From Elusimicrobiota bacterium (lineage in GTDB: Bacteria > Elusimicrobiota > Elusimicrobia > O2-12-FULL-59-9), in contig JACQRQ010000251.1 of assembly GCA_016206405.1 (NCBI GenBank), positions 1 to 8,542 on the forward strand: DNA of 8,542 bases, written 5' to 3'. Positions 1 through 7,015 of the stretch are shown here, one piece after another (positions within the stretch are counted from its first letter, which is position 1; each line of letters opens with the position of its first letter). The position numbers and the translations under genes are program-made. The notes under the pieces are model-generated. The model ran no database searches. It was not told the DNA's origin and was given only the letters and a program-made list of their open reading frames with translations.

Positions 1-1
1 A

Positions 2-1540
2 TCCGGGCCTCTTTTCAACCTGGACGCCGCCGCCTTCAGTGGCCTTGTCCCGGATACGACCTATTTCTTCAAAGTTAAATTCTCATCCGAAGCCGATTCC
101 GGATACTCCACGGCTTCCACCGCGACGCTGGCCGCCCCCGCCGAGGCAATCGCCGACCCGTTCAGCGATGTGCTCGATGAGCGCGTAAGATTTTCCTGGA
201 GCGCCTCCAGCAACCCCGCCGGAACCCTCTACGAAGCGCAGATTTCCTCGGATAATTTCGGCTCCGTGTGGGCCTCCAGCGCGTCCCGCAACACCAACGT
301 TTTGTTCGGCTTCGTCAGCACTCCGCCGGCGTTAAAACCCAATACGACCTATTATCTGCGCGTGAGGGCCGTCAACCGCAATCAGGAGCCGACGGACTAC
401 AGCGCCATCCAGAGCACGCCCACCGGGGCGACCCTCCCCGGCGGCGCCGCCGCGCCGTTTGCGGCGGTCAACCACCGCCAATTGACTTTTTTCTGGACGG
501 CGGGCAACAATCTTTTCGGCGACTCCAATCCGGCAGGGACCCTCTACGAAGCGCAAGCCTCGACGGATTCGGCCTTCGGCGCCGCGGTCATTTCAAGCTT
601 CACGAAGCTCGATTCGATGACATTCAGCGAGCTGGCGGCGAACTCCACCTACTATGCCCGCGTGCGGGCGCTCAATATTGCGGGAGTGCCGTCTTCTTTC
701 GCAACGCCCCGGTCGACGCGCACTCTCGCGGCGCCGATCAACCTGCTCCCGCGCGTCGGGTTTCTCTCCACCGACACGCTCCGCTTCGACTGGCTGGCGG
801 TCGCGGGCGCCACCTACACGGTCGTTTTGGCCGGCAGGAGCGATTTCGCGCTGCCGCTTTCCTCCACGACTCAGCTTGCGGAAACGAAATCTTTTTCTTC
901 CCTGCAGCTCAACACGACTTACTTTTTTAAAGTCAAGCTTTCCAGCAACAGCGACGACGCCTATGCCGAGATCTCCACCGCCACGCTCGCCGCCGCGCCG
1001 GCGCCGGCCTCCAATCCGTTTTCGGACGTCACCCAATTGCAGATCGGCTATGGGTGGACGAGCGGGGGCAACCCCGCCGGAAGCCTGTACCAAGCCCAAA
1101 TTTCAACCGACGCCGATTTTTTGCCCGTTCAAGCGTCAAGCTTCACCCGAAACGCCTCGGCCGTCTTCGTCGGACTTATCCCGGAAAGCACGTACTATCT
1201 GCGCGTCCGATGCATCGGCCACGGCGGAACGCCCACCGCTTTCACCACGGCGGTTTCCACCCGGACGCGCGCCTTCGTCACGAATTTGTCTCCCAAAATC
1301 GTCGCCGGCTCCACTTTCAGCCTTCGATTCCAGTGGGAGGATATCTCCGGCGCTTCCTTCCAGGCGGTATTCGACGACTCGGGCGATTTTTCCACCCCGC
1401 TGGCCTCCGCCGTCGTGACGAGCCCCGCCGCCGAATACGGGGGCCTCTCCGCCAACGCGACCTATTTTTTCCAGGTCAAAATCGCGAGCGAGGCCGATAA
1501 AGCCTACGACGCGCTGACAGCCGTCACGCCCGTCCTGCAG
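2..1540 (+). repeat. Mixed left part of the array: two FN3 subtypes in order B-A-A-B-A-B
   Basis: Three units form a distinct subtype (B): the partial first unit (2-130), the unit at about 737-997, and the unit at about 1271-1540. They read Y-F-F-[KQ]-V-K-x-[SA]-S-x-x-[AS]-D-x-x-Y in the strand F to G region, are about 90 residues long, and lack the NPxGTxY loop; the two complete ones have a short AGATY or GASFQ turn instead. The A-type units between them have YYLRVRAVNRNxxPTxF-like endings and NPAGTLYEAQ loops. No B-type unit is seen after 1540. The function of the subtype is unknown. Confidence 0.75.
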
Positions 1541-4500
1541 CCGGAAAATCCGGCCTTCGCTCCGGGGGGAATTGCCACCAACCGCATCGATTTCCAATGG
1601 ACATCCTCCGTCAATCCGGGCGGAAGCCTCTACCAGACACAAATGTCCACGGATGGATTTCTCACCGTCGCGGTTTCCAGCCTGACGCGCGGCTTTTCGA
1701 CCGCCTTCGGCCCCTCCGGCGAGGGAGGAGCTCTGCAGATCAATACGACCTATTATTTCCGGGTGCGGGCGATCAATCATGCCGGCAGTCCGTCCGGCTT
1801 CGCCTCCGTCTTGAGCACGGCCACCCTCGCCGTCCCTCCCGGCGACGCCGCGCCGCCCATCACCCTCAACACGGGCCGCTCCCTAAGCTACCAGTGGACC
1901 CAGTCTGAAAATCCGCCCGGAACCCTGTTTGAGGCCGTGCTTTCAACCGACGGCGTTCGGCCCGCCTTCAGCGCCCTGGTCGCCGGGACCGGCGCGATGT
2001 TCGGATTTTCGGGGCTCGGGCCGTCGCTGACGGCCAACACGACCTACACCTTGAGCGCCCGGGCCGTCAACCGCAACGGAGTGCCCACCGATTTCAACAA
2101 CCCGGTTTCCACCGTCACCATCCCTTTTCCGCCGCTGGCTTCCGCCGACCCGACGCCTGTCGTGAGCGCGACGCAGATCGCCTACGCTTGGCGGCAAAAC
2201 ATCAATTCGGACGGAAGCCTTTATGAAGCCCAGATCTCGACCGATAATTTCTTGACGCTGAATTTTTCAAGCCGCACGTTGAATCTATCGGTCCAATTCC
2301 AGGCGCTGGCGCCCGACACGACCTATTTCTTTCGGGCCCGGACTCTGGGCCGGGACGGAACGGCAACCCAATTCGGGGCGGCCTTATCCACGCACACTTT
2401 GCCGGCTCTGCCCGACCCGGTTTCCGTCTCCGGGGTCGAGCGCGGCTCCGTGAGCCTTCAATGGGGAAAAAACGGCAACACGGACGCGACCGAATATCTT
2501 GTTTCAATTTCGACGGCGCAGGATTTCTCCGTGGAGAGCGCTTCCGCGGCGGCCGTTTCGCTCGCGGCGACTCTCGGGGGTCTTTTGGCCAACAGCACCT
2601 ACTATGCCCGCGTCCGGGCGCGCAGCGCCGCCACCGGCCAAACCAGCGCAGCGAGCGTCGGGGTCTCCACCGTCACCCTTTTGGCGCCTCCCTCCGCCCC
2701 TTTCTCGGTGGAGACGGCCACCGGCGGCGCGGCGGCGTCTTGGAGCGCCAACGGCAATCATCCCGACACCCTTTATCTCATCGATATCTCCACCGCGGCC
2801 GGATTTGACCCCGTTTGGGCCTCCACCCGGAGCGCGGGCCCCGCCGCCGCGTTCGGCGGGCTGATTCCGGGAACGGCCTATTTCCTGAGGGTCCGTTCCC
2901 AAGGCCGCCGCGGGGAAATTTCCTCCTTTCTCCCGTTAAGCTCCACCTCCACTTTGCCCAACCCGCCCCTGGCGGATTCGCCCGCCTTCAGCGGCGTTTC
3001 CACCAACAGCTTGACGGCCGCTTGGGATTCCAACGGCAACGGCGGCGACACCCGCTACCGCCTGGAGGCCTCCACGCGCCCGGATTTCAATTCCCCGGCG
3101 CTTGCCGTGGAAACCGTGGGCCTGTCGGGAAACTTGACCGGCTTGTCGGGCAATACCACCTATTACGCTCGAGTGCAGGCTCTCAACTCCTCCGGCGGCT
3201 TCAGCCAGTTCACCGAGATCGGCTCCACGTCCACTTTGCCGGCAGTCCCGATTCTCGCGCCGCTGAGCGAAGTCTTTGCCTCCTCCGTTTCGGTGCAATG
3301 GTCTGAAAATTCCAACCGCCCCGGCACTTCCTACCGGGTCGAAGCCTCCACCTTCGGCGGATTCGACGCTCTCTCCGGCGCCGCCGACACGACCGCCTCG
3401 TCGCACGCGTTTACGGCCCTGGAACCTATCACGACCTATTACTTCAGGGCCAAAGCCCTTGGCAATTCCTCTCAAACCTCCGCTTACAGCCCGGTTCTAT
3501 CCACCATGACGCTGCCCAACAGCCCTGCCGAGGCGGACCCGCCGGCCTTCAGCGGCGTATCGACGGCGAGCGTCTCCGCGCGCTGGTCGACCAACGGCAA
3601 CTCCGCGCTGGCGCGCTACGAGGCGCAAATTTCCACCGGAGCTGATTTTTTAAAAGTCTTCGCCTCGTCGGCCACCGAGGGTCCGCCGGCCGAATTTCAC
3701 GCGCTCTTTCCCAACACGACCTACTTCGTCCAAGCGCGGGCCTTCAATCCGCTCAGCGGCCAAAGCAGCCCATTTACATTCCTCGGCTCCACCTCGACCT
3801 TGGCCGCGCCGCCGTCGCCGTCAACGCCCGCTTTCGAGACGGTTTCCGGCGGTTATTTCACCGCCGTATGGAGCAGCGGCGGCAACGGGCCCGGAACCCG
3901 GTACCTGGTTCAAACCTCCACCGGCGACGGCTTTGAAACTATTTATGATTCGGCGCTGAGCTCCACCACCTCCCACACTCCGACGGGACTTTTGCCGAAC
4001 ACCCTCTTTTTTGTGCGCGCGGCCGCCCTGGGCAACAACGGCCGCCTGAGCGACTTTCAGCTTATCGGCGCGACGATCACTCTGCCCAACGAGCCGCTGT
4101 CCGAATCTCCGCCTTTCCTCGGCGTCTCTTCAGGGAGCCTCAGCCTCCAATGGAACGGCAATGGAAACGACGCGGAAACGTTCTATGAGGCTGAAATTTC
4201 AACCGCGGGCGACTTTTCGTCCACGAGTGATTCCGGCGGCGCCTCCGGCCTCTCCCTGCGATTTGGCGGCCTTCGTCCCAACACGACCTACTATGCGCGC
4301 GCCCGCGCCGGCGTTCCCGCCGGACGGCGCAGCGCGTTTGCGGCGCTCGGCGCCGTCTCCACTTTGGCGGCCCCCGTCACAGCCAGCCCCTCTCCATTCG
4401 CCGAAGCCGGCGGCAACAGCTTTCTGGCGCGCTGGACGGACGCCGAAAACGGTCCCGTCATCAGCTACCTGGTGCAAGCTTCCTCGGAAGCCGGGTTCGG

Positions 4501-7015
4501 CTCGATCGCGGCCTTCGCCCGTGTTTCGGTCGCTTCGCATACTCCCTCCGGCTTGGCGCCGGACACCACTTACTACGCGCGCGTCGCGGCTATCGGCAAC
4601 TCCGGAGACGTGAGCGCCTTCACCGTATTGGGCGCCACCGCCACCCGCTTAAACGCGCCATTGGCCGCCGCGCCGCTTTTTAGCGAGGTGTCGGCCGCAA
4701 GCCTATCCGTCGATTGGACGTCCAACGGCAACGGCGCCTCCGCCTTCTATCTGGCTCAAATCTCCACCGCAATCGACTTCTCGGCGGTCAAGGCCTCCTC
4801 GCAGACCTCGGGCCTGAGCGCGGCTTTTTCAAATTTGACGCCGAACACCACTTATTTTGTCCGGGTTCAGACGGGGGTGACCTTGCCGGCGCCCAAATCC
4901 AGCCTTTTCCAGGTCCTTGGCTCCACCGCCACTTTGGCCCAGACTCCCGTCGCCCCGGGCCTGGGCGCGGTGACCGAAACAAGCGCGCGCGTCTTCTGGG
5001 CCAAGGACGGAAACCCCGGCGGAACCCTTTACGCCGCCGAAGCATCAACAGGCGCGGGATTTTCATCTCTGAGCGCGTCCGTGTCCGGGATCGATCTGCT
5101 CTCCCACACCTTCACCGGATTGAGCCCTCACACGCCCTATTATTTCCGCGTCAAAGCCGTCAATCACAACGGCATTTCAAGCGCCTACGCCGCCTTGGGC
5201 TCGACGGTCACCTTGCCTTTCGGGCCGGCCGCCGTCGGGTTTTCAACTCTGAGCGCCGTCGCGGTCACTTCCGTTTGGAGCGCCAACGGCAACGCTCCCG
5301 GCGCGATGCGATACCTGCTGGAAGCCTCCACCGATAATTTCATGAGCGTGGCCGCCGCGGGCGCCACCTTAAGCACCTCCGCCGCCTTGAGCGGCTTGAC
5401 GCCCAATACGACTTACATATTCCGGGTGCGCTCGGAAGACGCGGCCGCCGGACAATCCAGCGCCTACGCCTCCTTGGGCTCCACGGTGACGCTGGCCCGC
5501 GCCCCCGTGCCGGGCGCCGCTTCAGCTATCACGGAAGATTCCATTCGGGCGAACTGGAGCGCCGATGGAAATCCTCCCGGCACGATTTATGTTCTGGAGT
5601 CATCCACGGCGAGCGCCTTTTCCGCCGCCGGTGCCTCCACGACGGACAACTTTCACGATTTTCGCGGCCTCGCCGGCGACACGACCTATTTTTTTCGCGT
5701 CAAGGCGGTCAACCATGCGGGCGTCGAAACAGCGTTCGCGACGTCCGATCCCGCTATAACTTTGGCGTATGCGCCGGTTCCCGCCGCCTACGACGCGCAG
5801 CTCAGCTCCTTGACCGCGCATTGGGGCGCGGCCGGGAACTCCGCGCTCACGCTCTACGAGGTATTTCTCTCCACCCGGCCGGACTTCAGCCCCATCCTCC
5901 TTCAAAGCGCCGGCGCCGTTCTTGAAAAGGCCTTCACCGGATTGTCGGTCAACCAGATTTATTACGCGGGGGTGCGCTCCGTCAACGCGGCCGGAGCCCC
6001 GGGGCCGATCGCTTCGCTCGGGGCGGTCTCGACTCTGGCGGAGCGTCCCCTCAATGTATCCACCCAAAACGTCCAGGCCGCATTTTTGGAGATAACATGG
6101 CAGCCGGGCGCAAATCCCGCCGGCACCGCCTATCGGGTTCAAGCCTCCACCCTCGCTGATTTCAGCCGCGCGCATGTGTCGGCGCTCGTCCAAGACGCCC
6201 GGGCCCGGTTGACGGGGCTTTCCATCGGCACCACCTACTTTGTGCGGGTGCAGGCGCTCAACCGGGAGGGCATCGGCACCGCTTTCACCAGCATGGACTC
6301 TTTCAAGACGCCGGACGCCTTGACCGCCGAAACGCAAGAACGAACCATCGCCACCTATCTCCTTTCCTCCGGACAGGAGATACGGCTTGAAATCCCGCCC
6401 GGGGCCCTGGAAAATTCGGCGGCGATCACGATGACGGCGGCGGCCTTCTCGACCCAGATTTCCTCCACCGCCGTCGTCGGCAATCTGACGCCCGTCGGCA
6501 TCGCCGCCGACGTCCGCGCCCAAGGCGTCACCGAAACGCGCAAGCCCGTGCTGTTGTCGATGAGCTATGCGGACTCCGACGTCGCCGGCCTGAGTACCGC
6601 CGAGCTCTTGATCGCGCGCTACCACGGCGACAAAAACATCTGGGTGCCCCTGGTCTCCACAAACGATCCCGCGCGGCGGGTCGTCACGGCGGAAACCAGC
6701 CATTTTTCGATTTTTCAAATATTTCAGGCCTCTCCGGCCTCCAGCTTGTCGCCGGCCAGGGTTTTTCCAAACCCCTTCTTGCCGAACCGCCTCGGCCACA
6801 ATCTAATCACCTTCGACCGACTGCCGCCGGGCGCGAGGCTGCGCCTTTACACTTTAAGCGGAGAGTTGGTGAAAGAATTATCGGCCAATTCCAGCGGCAT
6901 GGCGTCGTGGGATGGGACCAACGCCTGGGGCCGCACCGTGGCCAGCGGAGTCTATTTGGCGCTCATTGAGGACGGGGGCTCCCGGAAAATTTTGAAGATC
7001 GCGGTCGAAAGATGA
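2..7015 (+). CDS. Giant FN3-repeat surface protein with ZU5-like domain and T9SS-type C-terminal sorting domain (5'-truncated)
   Basis: The frame is open from the first complete codon at 2 to the TGA at 7013-7015, giving 2337 visible residues; the true start and signal peptide lie upstream. A GTG at 170 sits in mid-domain and is not the start. Visible order: 23 FN3-like units (residues about 1-2106), a ZU5-like domain with IPPGAL (about 2116-2243), and a C-terminal domain beginning VFPNPF at residue 2254 and ending KILKIAVER. The protein is rich in Ser, Thr, Ala and Gly; I find only one Cys (VRCIGHG, about 1205-1225). FN3 arrays typically form stalks or adhesins, and the terminal domain resembles T9SS type A sorting domains, so a long, secreted, surface-anchored fibre is likely. 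The next gene encodes a PorV/PorQ-like barrel and overlaps this one by 4 nt. No enzymatic domain is visible. Exact ligand or role is unknown. The FN3 assignment is firm; the secretion route is inferred. Confidence 0.9.
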   Translation, partial: SGPLFNLDAAAFSGLVPDTTYFFKVKFSSEADSGYSTASTATLAAPAEAIADPFSDVLDERVRFSWSASSNPAGTLYEAQISSDNFGSVWASSASRNTNVLFGFVSTPPALKPNTTYYLRVRAVNRNQEPTDYSAIQSTPTGATLPGGAAAPFAAVNHRQLTFFWTAGNNLFGDSNPAGTLYEAQASTDSAFGAAVISSFTKLDSMTFSELAANSTYYARVRALNIAGVPSSFATPRSTRTLAAPINLLPRVGFLSTDTLRFDWLAVAGATYTVVLAGRSDFALPLSSTTQLAETKSFSSLQLNTTYFFKVKLSSNSDDAYAEISTATLAAAPAPASNPFSDVTQLQIGYGWTSGGNPAGSLYQAQISTDADFLPVQASSFTRNASAVFVGLIPESTYYLRVRCIGHGGTPTAFTTAVSTRTRAFVTNLSPKIVAGSTFSLRFQWEDISGASFQAVFDDSGDFSTPLASAVVTSPAAEYGGLSANATYFFQVKIASEADKAYDALTAVTPVLQPENPAFAPGGIATNRIDFQWTSSVNPGGSLYQTQMSTDGFLTVAVSSLTRGFSTAFGPSGEGGALQINTTYYFRVRAINHAGSPSGFASVLSTATLAVPPGDAAPPITLNTGRSLSYQWTQSENPPGTLFEAVLSTDGVRPAFSALVAGTGAMFGFSGLGPSLTANTTYTLSARAVNRNGVPTDFNNPVSTVTIPFPPLASADPTPVVSATQIAYAWRQNINSDGSLYEAQISTDNFLTLNFSSRTLNLSVQFQALAPDTTYFFRARTLGRDGTATQFGAALSTHTLPALPDPVSVSGVERGSVSLQWGKNGNTDATEYLVSISTAQDFSVESASAAAVSLAATLGGLLANSTYYARVRARSAATGQTSAASVGVSTVTLLAPPSAPFSVETATGGAAASWSANGNHPDTLYLIDISTAAGFDPVWASTRSAGPAAAFGGLIPGTAYFLRVRSQGRRGEISSFLPLSSTSTLPNPPLADSPAFSGVSTNSLTAAWDSNGNGGDTRYRLEASTRPDFNSPALAVETVGLSGNLTGLSGNTTYYARVQALNSSGGFSQFTEIGSTSTLPAVPILAPLSEVFASSVSVQWSENSNRPGTSYRVEASTFGGFDALSGAADTTASSHAFTALEPITTYYFRAKALGNSSQTSAYSPVLSTMTLPNSPAEADPPAFSGVSTASVSARWSTNGNSALARYEAQISTGADFLKVFASSATEGPPAEFHALFPNTTYFVQARAFNPLSGQSSPFTFLGSTSTLAAPPSPSTPAFETVSGGYFTAVWSSGGNGPGTRYLVQTSTGDGFETIYDSALSSTTSHTPTGLLPNTLFFVRAAALGNNGRLSDFQLIGATITLPNEPLSESPPFLGVSSGSLSLQWNGNGNDAETFYEAEISTAGDFSSTSDSGGASGLSLRFGGLRPNTTYYARARAGVPAGRRSAFAALGAVSTLAAPVTASPSPFAEAGGNSFLARWTDAENGPVISYLVQASSEAGFGSIAAFARVSVASHTPSGLAPDTTYYARVAAIGNSGDVSAFTVLGATATRLNAPLAAAPLFSEVSAASLSVDWTSNGNGASAFYLAQISTAIDFSAVKASSQTSGLSAAFSNLTPNTTYFVRVQTGVTLPAPKSSLFQVLGSTATLAQTPVAPGLGAVTETSARVFWAKDGNPGGTLYAAEASTGAGFSSLSASVSGIDLLSHTFTGLSPHTPYYFRVKAVNHNGISSAYAALGSTVTLPFGPAAVGFSTLSAVAVTSVWSANGNAPGAMRYLLEASTDNFMSVAAAGATLSTSAALSGLTPNTTYIFRVRSEDAAAGQSSAYASLGSTVTLARAPVPGAASAITEDSIRANWSADGNPPGTIYVLESSTASAFSAAGASTTDNFHDFRGLAGDTTYFFRVKAVNHAGVETAFATSDPAITLAYAPVPAAYDAQLSSLTAHWGAAGNSALTLYEVFLSTRPDFSPILLQSAGAVLEKAFTGLSVNQIYYAGVRSVNAAGAPGPIASLGAVSTLAERPLNVSTQNVQAAFLEITWQPGANPAGTAYRVQASTLADFSRAHVSALVQDARARLTGLSIGTTYFVRVQALNREGIGTAFTSMDSFKTPDALTAETQERTIATYLLSSGQEIRLEIPPGALENSAAITMTAAAFSTQISSTAVVGNLTPVGIAADVRAQGVTETRKPVLLSMSYADSDVAGLSTAELLIARYHGDKNIWVPLVSTNDPARRVVTAETSHFSIFQIFQASPASSLSPARVFPNPFLPNRLGHNLITFDRLPPGARLRLYTLSGELVKELSANSSGMASWDGTNAWGRTVASGVYLALIEDGGSRKILKIAVER
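2402..5764 (+). repeat. Two-domain FN3 super-repeat, period about 565 nt
   Basis: Within the array, alternate units resemble each other more than their neighbours. One class (Tyr at 3161, 3722, 4289, 4853) opens with LPNxPLxxxPxF and has SVSxxSLSxxW, NGN and ISTxxDF. The other class (Tyr at 3437, 4007, 4571, 5138) has a Ser-His pair just before the GL-x-P-x-TT motif, with codons at 3401, 3971, 4535 and 5102, that is 570, 564 and 567 nt apart. Equivalent linker positions at 2402, 2957, 3515, 4085, 4649, 5216 and 5765 are 549-570 nt apart. The pattern is clearest from 2957 to 5215 and weaker at each end. It implies that the array grew by duplication of domain pairs. Confidence 0.7.
6347..6730 (+). 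other. ZU5-like domain after the FN3 array
   Basis: This segment of about 128 residues follows the last FN3 unit. It has LEIPPGAL at 6386-6409, then ITM, a central part with PVLLSMSY, an IWVPL segment, and it closes with ETSHFSIFQIF, with His codon at 6701. An IPPGAL-type opening and a closing T-x-HFS motif are features I associate with ZU5-like beta domains in large bacterial surface proteins. In such proteins the domain often sits between repeats and the terminal anchor. Its role here, perhaps a rigid spacer or folding cap, is inferred. Confidence 0.6.
6761..7012 (+). other. C-terminal T9SS type A-like sorting domain (FlgD Ig-like fold possible)
   Basis: The final 84 residues begin VFPNPF and contain ITFDRLPPG, LRLYTLSGELVKEL (Tyr codon 6848), SWDGTN (Trp codon 6908), ASGVYLALIEDG (Tyr codon 6953) and the ending KILKIAVER. 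This matches the order of the T9SS type A sorting domain: PNP opening, l-x-iyd-x-x-G-r-x-v, wdg/tn, GxxvaSGVYxxxi, then a K-rich end. FlgD Ig-like domains share the WDG-GxxxxSGVY core, so sequence alone does not fully separate the two. In Bacteroidota this domain directs cargo through the T9SS and is handed to PorV. A PorV-like gene lies immediately downstream. Confidence 0.72.
7012..7015 (+). other. ATGA start-stop overlap between the FN3 protein and the PorV-like gene
   Basis: The ATG of the barrel gene is at 7012-7014 and the TGA of the FN3 protein is at 7013-7015. There is no strong Shine-Dalgarno sequence at useful spacing: GAAAG abuts the ATG and GAAG at 6994-6997 is too far. The overlap suggests translational coupling, with ribosomes terminating on the large gene reinitiating on the small one. 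It supports this ATG as the start and a shared transcript. Confidence 0.75.

Larger units (their letters stand above)
2..6319 (+). repeat. Tandem array of 23 FN3-like units (first one partial)
   Basis: Each unit carries a late-strand motif of the form N/D-T-T-Y-[YF]-x-R-V-[RK], the FN3 signature Tyr. The first Tyr codons fall at 62, 350, 650, 920, 1193, 1463, 1751, 2045, 2324, 2600, 2879, 3161, 3437, 3722, 4007, 4289, 4571, 4853, 5138, 5414, 5687, 5960 and 6236. Spacing runs from 270 to 300 nt, mean about 281 nt (93-94 residues). Units also share a Trp in an early strand, a loop NGNPxGTxY, a following STxxxF, and a linker STxTLxxPP. Units with Tyr at 350, 1751 and 2045 carry about five extra residues just before NTTY; the unit with Tyr at 650 has about seven extra before NPAGTLY (NNLFGDS). 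The DNA has diverged between copies, but the word acgaccta recurs in about nine of them. The degree of divergence suggests an old array rather than recent expansion. Confidence 0.93.

Noticed and set aside
170..172. GTG as start of the large gene
   Set aside because: The frame is open to the left edge and reads a good FN3 unit end with DTTYFFKVK before this codon, so the gene is truncated by the window.
593..1418. Overlapping open frames on both strands (minus 593-1099, plus 654-1418)
   Set aside because: Composition is Arg/Pro-rich with no family resemblance, and the FN3 frame explains the region fully.
2..6319. N-x-T and D-T-T motifs in nearly every unit as glycosylation sites
   Set aside because: They sit in the conserved structural NTTY/DTTY motif of the FN3 fold, so their recurrence is explained by domain repetition rather than by modification.
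5600..6799. Minus-strand open frame of 399 codons opposite the FN3 gene
   Set aside because: It is Arg/Gly-rich, has no recognisable domain and lies wholly inside a clear repeat-bearing gene. Long antisense frames are expected in GC-rich sequence with biased third positions.
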